A stretch of DNA of 48,069 bases from Chrysophaeum taylorii (GCA_029834535.1 JAQMWT010000380.1:1-48069); one strand, 5' to 3'. Shown: positions 10,783 to 20,530, counted from the first letter of the stretch. A program made the numbers and translations. The notes: generated by a model not told the origin, from the letters alone.

Positions 10783-11352
10783 ATGGAGGAAGATGACGCT
10801 GCTGACGAGCAGATACGAGAAACCGAACCTTCAAGTCGTCCCGAGGGGACGAACGAACGGCATGATGATGATGATGATGATACTGATGATGATGATGAGG
10901 AAGAAGAGCTGAACTACAACGGCGATGAACCGCCGAGGGCGCCGCCGGCGAGGCAACCGGCAGCCCATCCAGAACGTGCGCGAGATGATGAACCACCGAA
11001 CGTTGCAGAGATTTACGAAGCCCATTTACGCGAGATACGCCGAGAAAATAAGCGCGCACAAGAGATCCTCATCCAGCTGATAGAAGAAGAGAATATACGG
11101 CGTGAATGGCTACACCAGAAGAAGATAGAAATAATGCAAGAGCAACTGCGGCACGAACACGCTCGATTAGATAAGATACACGAGCAAGTACGATGGTGGA
11201 CCCGCGAGAGGGATGAATTGCGTACGCCGAGTCGCTCGAGGCGAGTGAGCAGTCCTGAGGGAGAATCCCGAGCCTCGGAGGAACTGCCGCCTACGCGAAC
11301 GCGCGCGACAGTTAGGACGTCTCGCGAGACGACGACGAGTCGTCCGAGATGA
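10783..11352 (+). CDS. Gag-like N-terminal ORF, acidic plus coiled coil
   Basis: 189 residues. The first 60 are acidic, with poly-Asp runs encoded by GAT repeats at 10863-10896. Residues 75-150 form a charged coiled coil (EIRRENKRAQEILIQLIEEE). The tail is Arg/Ser/Thr-rich. The layout matches the N-terminus of Gag at 3980-4668 (acidic, coiled coil, Pro/Arg linker), but the capsid that should follow is missing. It overlaps the next ORF by 4 bases (ATGA). Confidence 0.55.
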   Translation: MEEDDAADEQIRETEPSSRPEGTNERHDDDDDDTDDDDEEEELNYNGDEPPRAPPARQPAAHPERARDDEPPNVAEIYEAHLREIRRENKRAQEILIQLIEEENIRREWLHQKKIEIMQEQLRHEHARLDKIHEQVRWWTRERDELRTPSRSRRVSSPEGESRASEELPPTRTRATVRTSRETTTSRPR

Positions 11353-11774
11353 CCGAAACGTCGTTAAACTACGAGCAAGAGCCATCCAAGTCGAAGGAGC
11401 TCACCCAAACCAAAATCCCCACAGGATCGGTGAATCTGACCGAAGCGTCGTTAAACTACGGGCCGAAGCCAACAGCCGCTTCTGACCCGGTGTCACCGTT
11501 TGTGGCACGATATAATTGGTCGTCAGCTGACACAACCCTTGGTTTTGACGACGCGCCGGAGTTATGTTTGAATCCGATTTACGAGCCCCGTGCAGCCGAG
11601 GACGCCCAATGGAATGGACCCGCCGCTGCTACGCTCGATGCTATGAGTCTACCTCCGGACATTCAAGTGGATGACACTTCGTCTCCACGAACTTCGTATC
11701 CACGATCGATCAACGATGCGTCGCAGAGGATTATCTCGAATGATAAGCGCGCACCTGTTTACACGCCCATCTAA
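11349..11774 (+). CDS. ORF with SLNY repeats, family A
   Basis: 141 residues, starting in an ATGA overlap with the previous ORF. It contains ETSLNYEQE and ASLNYGPKP, with SVNLTEA between them. The same SLNYG and SVNFT modules occur in family B Gag, and the underlying DNA is also conserved (TCGTTAAACTAYG). Function unknown. It may be the remnant of a Gag region after loss of the capsid. Confidence 0.5.
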   Translation: MTETSLNYEQEPSKSKELTQTKIPTGSVNLTEASLNYGPKPTAASDPVSPFVARYNWSSADTTLGFDDAPELCLNPIYEPRAAEDAQWNGPAAATLDAMSLPPDIQVDDTSSPRTSYPRSINDASQRIISNDKRAPVYTPI

Positions 11775-11838
11775 CGTCAAGTGCAATTTTGTGGCCATTT
11801 CTTGACGGATATGACGTCGGGGACGACGCCTTCTTCTT

Positions 11839-13335
11839 TTGCAGCCCCCCCCCCCCGACGAACCGATTGCAGACGTTTTTGCAGACGTTTTTTCAGCCCC
11901 CCCCGACGAACCGATTGCAGACGTTTTTGCAGACGTTTTTGCATATGTTTTATATAGGCCGAGTGAAACGGCCGAGAAAATGGATACGAAAGCGGAAGAG
12001 GTGAAGAACCTTATAACGCATGAACCGCCTTTGGAGCTCTGTGAAAGCCCCGGCGTATTACTCACGAACGAAGAGTTCAAAGATTTTCAGCCTGCATATG
12101 ATGATGGCTATGTGATAAAGAAAGATCCCGAACAGACTATGAGGGATGAGTATAGCTGCCGCCCAGAATCGAATTTGGATGGGACGATCAGCATGGATAA
12201 GAGGAAGATGAGCGTACCGACGATATGGATACGAGCTCACTGTTTCCTAAGGAAGAAACCGCCAGAGCGGAAAGAAGTGCGATTCCGACCCCGAGGCATG
12301 GAATTATTCGCCAACGGAGAGTTAATTTACGTTTGGTCGGAGTTTTGGCAAGAAGACGACGCATGTGTCGATGTTTCGATAGACGAGACGATTGAGGCAG
12401 TTCGGATAGGCTTGGGAGCACCAGTCGCCTACAGGGACGATCCAGAGATACTAGGACCTGCCGAACCGACGCCAGAGAGAGACAAAGATAACAAGAGCCC
12501 CAGTCGAAGTTCGCGCCGGCACAGACGACGCCGATCGCGCGACGACGAAGACGACGGAGGCCGATACCAATATAATTTGGGTTCTTTGAGCGCTACGCTC
12601 GCGTTTACGACCCCTTGCGGTCAACAGTTACCATTAGGAGTGATGATGTACCCGGACACGGACACCCGCTCCGACGACGCAGCCGACGCCCTTGCCGCGG
12701 CCGCATTCGAAGATCGTGCTCGCCCGCCGCCGGACGAGCCACCCAACGAAGTGCTGACCGATCGTCGGTCTTTGGCACGGATTTACGAGGAGATATCGGG
12801 CGATGAACCCGGCGAATCGAGCGATGAACTCGAAGCTCCACGATACTGGGAAGGCGATTCGGAATCGGAAGACGAAGAAGCCGCACCTGGTGAACCAGTG
12901 TCATCGATTACGTTACTTGACGAGTCGTCCAAGGACGACCCACCGTTTGTTTTTGACGAGGAAGCCCTCGACGCTTTCGGCCTATCTTTGGATCCTCCCG
13001 AGATGACCTTTGGCGACCGGACTGGCAGTGAGCCAGACATGGGTTTCTGCAGCGAGAGTACGAATGATCATTCGACAGAGGGGACGATGACCATTGCGAG
13101 TGATGCAGAAGACGACCTTACGATAGAGTTGACGTCGGGGACGACGCCATCTTTTCCTGCGGACCCCCCCGAAACGGTTTCGGTTACGACGGATCGAGCC
13201 ACGGATACGCCGCCGGAAGAAAAGGATAAGAAATCGCATAATGCGTCGGACGAGAAGCCACGTGCACGGGCCGAAGACGGAAGGGACGCTTCTCCAATTG
13301 AGCAATGCCCGGACTTGTCACCGCCAGAAGAATAG
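11839..13335 (+). CDS. Long acidic Gag-like ORF, family A
   Basis: 498 residues in one frame. The start lies in a C-rich duplicated stretch encoding two copies of PPDEPIADVFADVF. The middle has a Trp-containing segment (ELIYVWSEFWQEDD), an SR-rich basic patch (SRSSRRHRRRRSRDDEDDGG) and a long acidic region with YWEGDSESEDEE. The SR/acidic part matches the tail of Gag at 38-769. There is no enzyme motif. It is probably the Gag tail or a Gag-Pol linker. Its first codons may not be the original start. Confidence 0.55.
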   Translation: MQPPPPDEPIADVFADVFSAPPDEPIADVFADVFAYVLYRPSETAEKMDTKAEEVKNLITHEPPLELCESPGVLLTNEEFKDFQPAYDDGYVIKKDPEQTMRDEYSCRPESNLDGTISMDKRKMSVPTIWIRAHCFLRKKPPERKEVRFRPRGMELFANGELIYVWSEFWQEDDACVDVSIDETIEAVRIGLGAPVAYRDDPEILGPAEPTPERDKDNKSPSRSSRRHRRRRSRDDEDDGGRYQYNLGSLSATLAFTTPCGQQLPLGVMMYPDTDTRSDDAADALAAAAFEDRARPPPDEPPNEVLTDRRSLARIYEEISGDEPGESSDELEAPRYWEGDSESEDEEAAPGEPVSSITLLDESSKDDPPFVFDEEALDAFGLSLDPPEMTFGDRTGSEPDMGFCSESTNDHSTEGTMTIASDAEDDLTIELTSGTTPSFPADPPETVSVTTDRATDTPPEEKDKKSHNASDEKPRARAEDGRDASPIEQCPDLSPPEE

Positions 13336-13476
13336 AGCAGTGACGGTGTTTCCGGAGTCGAGCCGAACCCGACCGAAAAAGATTGAGGTAAGAAGAAGAT
13401 TCGCAGCGTTCTCGATTGGGACGAAGATGAGCCGACGTGGAACCTGCAGGATTGGTGGACGAGAACTCGGAACTTC

Positions 13477-14884
13477 TTGCTAAAGAAGCCACCAGAAAGG
13501 CCGCTCAGCTACGGAATCGAAGCAGCAGCCGACACGGAACCGATCGGCGCCGACTGTGACGATCAACCGAAGACGAATGAATCTACGGACGCATTCTGGA
13601 AAGACGAAATGAACGAGTTATGGGAGAGGTCCTTTGCTTCCGAGAACGCCGAAGACCGGAGTCCCCTACCAGCGTTGATTCCCTCCGAGATTGTCATGGA
13701 GGAAGAGCGGAAGCCACCAGTTAAAGAGGCTGCCGCGAGCGCTGCGTCGATGACGCCGACGACAGATGATACGGGAGCTCAAGCCGCGGTGTCGATGCCC
13801 AACCCCGGCGACGAGCGAGTCAGAGCCCAATGTTCTCACACTTCGTTACCGCAGCGAGATGGCAGGACTATCGAAGATGATTTGGTTACCCTCCGTTGTT
13901 TGGATACGGATACTCTTGCGTTTATGGCCTGTCACATCTACAGGAATCGTGACGGACCGAAATTCTCGACGACCATCGGTGTCGACGGAATGGCAGATGT
14001 TTCTTATATTTGCCGCGAAATGGTCAGAAAGTTGGCCAAAGATAAGTTGATTTTCGATGAAGGCGAGCTTCCGATTAAGCGCAAGCTGTACAGATCGGGG
14101 TTGAATACGACGATGATCTATCGTTGGATCGCGATCCGGGTCGCTCTCGCCGATGACATCGCCGCCCCCATTGTCGCTATTGTGGCCGAAACCAACTATC
14201 TGTTCCTGTTGGGAGGGCGCGATATCCGAGTTTTAGGGTGCCGTCATGGACTACCCCCACGATCGGATCTGTTTTTATCGAACCCGAGTCGTCTACGGAC
14301 GCAATAAGATTAAAGTCAAGGGTGAACGAGTCGATGCACCCATTGTGACCTTTCGATCTGTTTACGATCGAGACCCGATAACCGTGCCGATTTACAATCA
14401 TGAGAACGACGCCTTTCGGCAGTGTCTCGACCTGGTCAAGACTCGAGTTTACGCTCGTCTGGGCACGATTAAAGATCTCCGCAGCCCGCCGCCAGAACAA
14501 GCGGTAGCCTTGACGAAGCGGGGACATTCTACGACCAAACTCTCCCCAGCTCCGGGAGAAGCCGCGCAGGAAGTTGTCGCTTACGTTGCGCGCACGCTAC
14601 ACATCGAGCACGGTCTGACTTACAATTTACCGGTTGTTTTGTCGAAGCTTATGGAAAAAGGACAGGTCTTCGTCGCTACGTTTGTTGAAAACGAGCAGTT
14701 GGGAGTTGTCGAAGGGATGTGTTCTTCTTGCGAAGAGCACGACAGGTCATCTGCTCGCGTGGCTGTTACTTCCCTGCAAGAAGTGCCAACGGTCGTCACT
14801 CAAGGCGAGGTTCTCGCAATTGGCGACATCGTTCGGCACGAAGATGAGTTGAGCGACGATCAACGAGCTCACGAAAGAATGTGA
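13477..14884 (+). pseudogene. Retropepsin-like protease and linker, family A
   Basis: The frame from 13477 carries FSTTIGVDGMADVSYI. It is placed like the retropepsin D-S/T-G triplet, but the triplet reads D170-G-M. LFLLGGRDIRVLG follows, the usual second conserved protease motif. A 1-nt shift near 14238 moves the frame to MDYPHDRICF, the expected VIDYP-type strand, and the new frame continues to the TGA at 14882-14884. The last ~150 residues are a linker of unknown fold with EVVAYVARTL and CSSCEEH. It is cleaved from Pol by analogy with Ty3 elements. The frameshift makes the copy defective. Confidence 0.65.
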
Positions 14885-14936
14885 AGAAGGGTACGACAAG
14901 AGGAGCCTTTCTTTCACCGTTTCCGTCGCTAGTCAC

Positions 14937-15762
14937 TTGACGCGCTGCGACGCATCTCCCCCGCCGATGTTGCTGAGCACGGCGCAGAAGGACGCTAAAG
15001 CCGCTGCTATGGACGAGTCCTCCCCCAAACGACCCAAGAGAGACGACGATTTCGCTCGATGGTCTGAAGAAGATGAAAAGAAGTGCCGCGAGATCACCGA
15101 AGTGGAGATCCGCCGCCTATACGAAAAGGTTCAATGGCTTCCAATCACTTATCGTAAGGTGGTAATGCTGTTCAGTGGAGCCGGAGGCAGCACTTTAGGT
15201 CTCCAACGAGCCAACCAAATGTGTGGGGCGTCGTTTCGAGTCGTACTAGCACTCGATGCGACGGACACCGCCAACAAGATTCACCGCAAGAACTTTCTGA
15301 ATATTCCTGTGGTGCAGCACACGCTTTGTGGTCGCTATGTTACAACCTTACGGTTGATCGAATCTTATTTACCTTACGCGGAATGGTCGTCGTCGCTGTG
15401 CATCGCGTCGCCGCCCTGCGTACACTCCGATCTGTGCAACTTGACTTCCAGAGATGTTGGGAAGGGAGTCACTGCCACCCACTGGACAATGAAACTATGC
15501 AAGATGGCTGGTTTCTTCATGTGGTTGATAGAGCAGGAGGCCTCGATTATTTCTTACGTTGCGCGTTTGCACCCTTATGTGTACCTCGTCAATTTTTACG
15601 ACATAACGCCCAGTTTGATGAGCTGTCGCGTGCGATTGTTGGTTTCCAGACACCCGCTCCATTTGCGCGCTGTCCCCGAGACCTGCAAGATTATGCAACC
15701 AGAGTTCGCCGCTGCGCTTGGCTACACAGACGAACGGCATTTACTTCAGATGAGCAATTTAG
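14937..15762 (+). pseudogene. C5-cytosine DNA methyltransferase domain in retrotransposon Pol
   Basis: Numbering starts at 14937; the first ATG is 14967. Motif I reads VVMLFSGAGGSTLGLQRA (75-92), followed by VVLALDATD (acidic strand-2 end). Motif IV is CIASPPC with the catalytic Cys161 (15417-15419). WLIEQ (196-200) is the motif VI place, and MSCRVRLLVSR (228-238) the motif VIII place, keeping both Arg. FAAALGY...LLQMSN leads into motif X. SPPC rather than DPPY/NPPY separates it from the adenine methyltransferases of DIRS elements. The preceding 70 residues are charged. The domain is cut by LINE-X exactly where motif X should read GN. It sits between protease and RT, so it is an element gene, not a host gene. 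Confidence 0.8.
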
Positions 15763-16042
15763 TTAGCACCCGGAAAGTCCGCGCTGGGATGGAGTTCGCT
15801 CGGGTGGGCAGAACGCGACGGACAGGTCGATTGTTCGTGGACCAACACGTCCGCGGCCTGCGACGCTTTTGCACGACCTCGCACAAGACCGCGCGCAGTG
15901 GCGGTCCACCATCAACAAGTCCGTCCTCGTCCCTCGCCTCTGCCCCAACTGCGTGATTTTCCTCTGTGATTCCGCACCGGTTCCTGCCGGTCCGGCCTGG
16001 CTCCCATGCTCGGGGGAGGTCTGAAGTTAGTTAGTTAGCTAG
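15763..16042 (+). mobile_element. LINE-X 3' fragment inserted in the methyltransferase
   Basis: It begins TTAGCACCCGGAAAG and ends in the signature GGCTCCCATGCTCGGGGGAG, GTCTGAAGTTAGTTAGTTAG. The flanks AGCAATTTAG (15753-15762) and AACATTTTAG (16043-16052) look like an eroded 10-bp target duplication. The open frame running from the methyltransferase into this element is fortuitous. Confidence 0.82.
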
Positions 16043-16149
16043 AACATTTTAGGATCATCACGAGCAGCGACAGACGCAGCTTGTACCGTTACGCGCGTCC
16101 CACTTCGCATAGGACCGCACCGTTCCATTACAGATCTCTGAATCTGAAA

Positions 16150-16683
16150 ATGACTTCGGAGTTGCTGACGATGCCCCTTGATTTTGATTGGGCCGGCTTC
16201 TCCAGGACGACCTCGTTGAAACACTTGGCGTCCGTCGTGCCACCAGACACAATTGCTTTATTCGCACTCGATATGCACAACTCTGTGACCAAGGATTTTC
16301 ACTTGAGCGGCGAGGCTTTGCCGTCCGCGTTGAGTCCTGCAGACCGACCGTTTGATTATTATTTGCAAATTAATGAAACCACCCTTCGTCACGTACAAGT
16401 TCCGCTGTTAAACACGCGCACACGTGTCGTAAGAAGGGTGTCGACTGATGATCTCCAAGATCGCACCAAATGGAAACCTCCAGAGGTGCCGTTGCTTCCG
16501 CCTGCAACAGATGAGCCGGGGACGTCTCATGCCTCTTCTGTTGCCCCCCCCCGACAACCAAATTTGGAAGTTCCGCCAGATCCGGAGCGAGATCGGAAAC
16601 CGAAGATTAGGAGCGAGCCGAGTGTTCGTGTCGAAGGCGAGAAGATCAACAAAAAGCCACCCGGAAGTGAGACTAAAATATGA
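16150..16683 (+). CDS. Linker ORF between methyltransferase and RT, family A
   Basis: Starts at ATG 16150 and ends in TGA 16681-16683. It has the same frame as the RT ORF that follows, so only this TGA separates them. The first 100 residues look globular (DFDWAGFSRTTSLKHLASVV), the rest is Pro- and Lys-rich linker. I do not recognise it. It may be the end of the methyltransferase target-recognition region or an N-terminal Pol extension. Confidence 0.5.
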   Translation: MTSELLTMPLDFDWAGFSRTTSLKHLASVVPPDTIALFALDMHNSVTKDFHLSGEALPSALSPADRPFDYYLQINETTLRHVQVPLLNTRTRVVRRVSTDDLQDRTKWKPPEVPLLPPATDEPGTSHASSVAPPRQPNLEVPPDPERDRKPKIRSEPSVRVEGEKINKKPPGSETKI

Positions 16684-18009
16684 GAAAAGTTCGATGTGCC
16701 ATGGAAAGATGCGCCGCGCGATGCTGATGGTGCACCGCTGCCGCAAAATCCCGAGCATGTCAAGGATAACCCCGTGATGAAAGTGAAGATTCCTACGAAG
16801 GAAGAAGTTGACAAGGTTGTTCAGGAGCTTGGAATTCCTGACAACCCGCACTTAGATGACGATGCGAAGCTGATGCTCCGTCACTGTGTGCAATATTCTT
16901 GGGCCTTTTTCGACCCGATTATAAGACCTGTAGACTCACCTCCTGTGTCTCTACGATTCAAAGACGCTAATCCGCGACCGATTAAGATGACGCCCTACCG
17001 ACTGACGCCTGCGAAGCTCGATTGTCTCCGCAAGCAGATCAGTGAGTGGTGTCGGGATGGAGTCATTCGCCCGGCCAACTCACCTTGGGGCTTTCCTGTG
17101 TTGATGCTTCCCAAGAAAGGAGCTGAGATTGGAACGTCAAACGCGTTCCGTGCTGCAGTTGACTTACGTCAGCTCAACGATCAATTGGTCAATGGCAGTT
17201 GGCCGAACATTCGACAAGACGATGCTTTAGCTTTTCTCGCCATGCGACGCTGGCGGACATGCATTGATATTAGATGGGGATACCACAACCTTCGTCTGGA
17301 TCCGGCAGCGCAAGACGCTGTCACGATGGTTAGCCCACTTGGCGCTCATAGTTTCTTGCGATTACCTCTAGGTGTGAAGACGGCCGGAGCTCTTTTCTGC
17401 AAGCAAATAGCGAGTGACCTTTCGAAATGGATGTATCGAGACTTGGTTGCGTTTGTTGACGATATTATGATGGGATCCGACGATCTTCATCGACATTTAC
17501 AAGTTTTGATCGAAGTTATGTGTCATTTGGCACAGAGAGGGTACAGCGGTCGAACCGCAAAGTTCCACCTTCTCAAGGATGATATAGAATTTCTGGGACA
17601 CATTTCGACCCCAGAAGGCTTGAAGCCGAATCCGAAGACGCTGGAAGCACTGCAGAAGATGCCGATTCCAGGTACTTTGCCGAATACTTATCCGAAGACC
17701 CAGATGCGCTCTTTCATCGGCATGAGCAATTACTGCCGGCGATATGTGAAGAGCTACTCGAAGATCGTGGAACCGCTGAGACGATTATGCCTCGAAGGCG
17801 TGAAGTTCGAGTGGACGCCCGAGTGTCAAAAGGCTCGGGATACGATTATTGAAGCTTTGGTTGATTCCAGAGGAGTCTACCACTCCGATTATGATCTGCC
17901 CTTTCAGATCAATCCGATGCTTTCAAGGACGGACTTGGAGCATATCTCTTCCCGATTGTCAAGTCAAGGACAAGGCAGGAAGAGTGACTCGAGAAGAACG
18001 AGTGATTGA
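16684..18009 (+). pseudogene. Reverse transcriptase (Ty3-type Pol), family A
   Basis: The frame from 16684 holds the full finger-palm RT: PYRLTPAKLDCLRKQI, GVIRPANSPWGFPVLMLPKK, RAAVDLRQLND, CIDIRWGYHN (first catalytic Asp), LPLGVKTAGALFCK, FVDDIMMGSDD (catalytic Asp pair, Phe for the usual Tyr) and FLGHISTPEGLKPNPKT. RT-RNase H connection motifs follow (MRSFIGMSNYCRRYVKSY). All three catalytic Asp are present. The frame leaves the RNase H reading near 17911 and runs to a stray stop at 18007-18009. It copies element RNA to DNA in cytoplasmic particles in related elements. Confidence 0.88.
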
Positions 18010-18871
18010 ATACTGGAGCCGAGCCGTGCCGAAGGAGATGCGCAATTATGAGCCCCGTCGGCTAGAGCTGCTGGCAGTTATCCTTTCTCTGGAGCACTTT
18101 CGAGCCTATATCGAAGGGCACCGGACTGTTTTGGAGACCGATCACCGAAATTTGACGTTTTTACGTAAGGCGACGCATTCGTCTGGACAGCTTGCTCGTT
18201 GGGCGATGCGCCTCGCCAAATTTTACCCTGAACTTGGTTACAAGCCGGGAAAGTCACCGGGAATGAGTGTCCCTGACTGTCTCTCCCGCAACCCGATAGA
18301 TCATGTCATCGAGACTGACGAGTTTGGAGAACCTTCGAACCACGCTTATTTGGTGTTCCAAGAGCTTCCCCGACCTATTGATGACCAAGGAATTCCTGTT
18401 TCCGGCTGTCACTTCATATTGTCGTTTGTTACGACCGAACTACCGGAAGACGAAGAAGAAAATCCCGAAAAAGATCCGATGAGATTGACTACGTCTCGCG
18501 CTACGAGACAACGTCGGAAGAACCGTGTGCGCGATGAGCCGCGGGTCTTCAAGGACGCAGCCGCCTACAAGGATTATATCGATAAAACTCCCGATAACAC
18601 GACGCTCGATGAGATCGCACGTGAGCAAGAATCTGATGCTACTTGCGAGGATATTCGCTATCGGATGGCCCAAGGTCATACGTCGCGACGTTACCGAGCG
18701 AACGAACGATATGAAGTTGTGAAAGACATTCTTTACCGCATTTCTGCTGATTTGCACCCGATGATTGTGGCCCCTGCCACGTTGCGCAAGCGCATTATTC
18801 GACTCTACCATGACACTCCGGTTAACGGTGGTCATATGGGACGTCACAGTACTGTCCAGGCTATCCAATAA
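17849..18871 (+). pseudogene. RNase H and integrase zinc-finger region, family A
   Basis: The first RNase H strand (DAFKDGLGAYL, about 17914-17950) lies in a third frame, so two small indels at about 17911 and 17964 break the domain. From there one frame reads RVIEYWSRAVPKEMRNYEP, LELLAVILSLEHF (catalytic Glu) and LETDHRNLTFL (catalytic Asp), ending the domain near PDCLSRNP. A ~150-residue spacer follows, then the integrase HH pair LYHDTPVNGGHMG. An in-frame TAA at 18869-18871 cuts the protein in the integrase zinc finger. Confidence 0.82.
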
Positions 18872-19720
18872 CGATTATGGTGGCCTCACATGTCGAACGA
18901 AGTCGGAGTCTTCGTTGCTGAATGTTTAGTTTGCCAGAAAGCTCGTACACCTGAGCCGAAACGAGCTGGACTCTTGCAACAGCCTGTCTACGATGGTGAT
19001 GGCGCTGTTCTATGCATGGATTTATTTGGACCATTGTCCAGCGCTGGTCCCGAGACGTATCTTCTAGTATTTTTTGATCCGTTCTCGCACTTCTTGATTT
19101 TGGATGTTTTGAACGACAAGACTGCTGAATCCATTCTTGAGTCATTTGTCACTAACATCCTCCTCAAGGGCTACGTGCCCCAGATGATTCGTACCGACAA
19201 CGGTAAAGAGCTCGTGAACAAGTTGATGCGCGAGTTTTGCCGTCACTTCAACACGCGATACCAAACTACGATCCCCTATCATGCCCAGTCGAACCCTGCT
19301 GAGCGTGTGAACCGATTTATCACGGCCTTCCTCCGTGCCTGCCTCCAGGGCCGGAACATCACGGATTGGCCCGACTTTGCCCATTATATTGCGTTTTGCT
19401 ACAACCGCAAGTTTATTCCAGGCACGCAGATTTCTCCCTTTATGCTACGCCCGAACCGTCAGCCGATGTTGCCGACCGATTCAGCGCTTATGGATTTCGA
19501 TACCAGACTGTTGCCAAAGACTCGCTCTGATGCAGTCGCTGAAGCTCGTGGACGATTGAAGTATTATACGAAGATCGTCCACGAAGCTCGTGATAATGCT
19601 TTGAAGAAACAACGACTGGCTTACAACGCCGATTATGTCGATGTCGAATACAAGGAAGGATCGCATGTTTTGCTTTACATTCCTTTCCTGAAGAACGAGC
19701 TTCGACCGGAATGGCGATGA
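18872..19720 (+). pseudogene. Integrase catalytic core, family A
   Basis: Same frame as the preceding part. LWWPHM and CLVCQ complete the HHCC zinc finger. The DDE triad is visible: MDLFGP, RTDNGKE and NPAERVNR with 35-type spacing to the Glu. FCYNRKFIPGTQISPFML is the usual end of the core. A TGA at 19718-19720 falls just before PFIIKERLSPLAYRI, the GPY/F module of Ty3 integrases, where Gly would be expected, so a single G to T change explains it. Confidence 0.86.
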
Positions 19721-20310
19721 CCGTTTATTATCAAGGAACGCCTTTCCCCGCTCGCCTATAGGATTGAGTCTCTCGACTCTCCGCCCGAAGAACGACATGT
19801 TCATGTTAGTCAGATCACGCCTGTGATGGTTCCCCCGATCGTTGATCAAGCAATCCGCAAACCCGAAGAAACCTTCCGTGATGATTATCAGCACGGTAAG
19901 TTTGTTGTTTTCCGGATTCCCAAAGGAAGCGCTCTGATTGGCGCAAGAAGATTTATGTTGCCGAAGTTTACGAGCCTTACACTTACCAGAATGATCGTGT
20001 TGCTCTACATATCTATTCCGATTTGGGTCCGAATGATGATGCTGCTTATTTCAAGCCGACCTCTCACCTTTCGAACCGCAAACTCAAGCCTGAGTACAAG
20101 GACGTTGACGGTCGCAGTTTCACCGACAAGTCCAAGATCTCACCCAGCACAACTCCTGGTGTCACGGATTTCCCTCCGCACGAGATTGATGTGTTGGTCC
20201 CCAAGTTTACTTTATGCAGTGGTCGAGTTCGAGAACCGATCATCACCCGCGTTTACAAGAAGATTCGTTCACGAGATGCTCGTAAGGCGAAGCCGCGCTC
20301 CTCGCGCTAG
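19721..20310 (+). pseudogene. Integrase C-terminal tail, family A
   Basis: It continues in frame from the GPF-type module (PFIIKERLSPLAYRI, HVHVSQITP), then a frameshift near 19945 moves to a frame ending at TAG 20308-20310. The last 90 residues are basic at the end (KKIRSRDARKAKPRSSR). No chromodomain is recognised. Confidence 0.65.
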
Positions 20311-20350
20311 CCGCTCGCTGGGGCAGCTCGTATTCTCACCAGGGGAGTCC

Positions 20351-20527
20351 TGTGGCGGAAACTCCCGCCTCCTAAGGCTTACCCCTCCTTTAGGGCCCCC
20401 CTTATCAGGGGCACCCTACTCCGATCTGATGATGTCAGTTTTCTCTATGACATCATCTTCCCTGATTTCTGTGATTCAAGTGTTCTTAATCATAAAGCAA
20501 CAGCCGATCCCCAAGTTGAGAGGACCA
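20351..20527 (+). repeat. Family A 3' LTR
   Basis: Starts TGTGGCGGAA, ends GAGAGGACCA, and matches the two parts of the 5' LTR. To its right lies family C sequence, so family A inserted into or next to the left family C copy. Confidence 0.88.
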
Positions 20528-20530
20528 GGC

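Larger units (their letters stand above)
9613..20527 (+). mobile_element. Family A Ty3-type LTR retrotransposon with methyltransferase, LTR to LTR
   Basis: Bounded by two similar LTRs starting TGTGGCGGAA and ending GGACCA. Between them the order is Gag-like ORFs, retropepsin, C5-cytosine methyltransferase, linker, reverse transcriptase, RNase H, integrase and tail. Protease-RT-RNase H-integrase order and the RT type mark it as Ty3 (Metaviridae-like). The LTRs differ at roughly 6 of 177 positions. LINE-X sits in the 5' LTR and in the methyltransferase. The capsid region found at 0.9-4.7 kb is absent here. No clear 5-bp target duplication is seen: AGGCG lies before the 5' LTR and GGCCT after the 3' LTR. 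Confidence 0.88.

Noticed and set aside
14937..15762. Methyltransferase as a DIRS-type DNA adenine methyltransferase
   Set aside because: The catalytic motif is SPPC with a C5-type motif I; DPPY/NPPY and a tyrosine recombinase are absent, while a DDE integrase and LTRs are present.
14937..15762. Methyltransferase as a host gene
   Set aside because: It is enclosed by protease and RT on the same strand within matching LTRs.
14937..15956. Methyltransferase ORF continuing to 15956
   Set aside because: The part after 15762 is LINE-X sequence shared with 9.7, 32.5 and other sites; the frame is open by chance.
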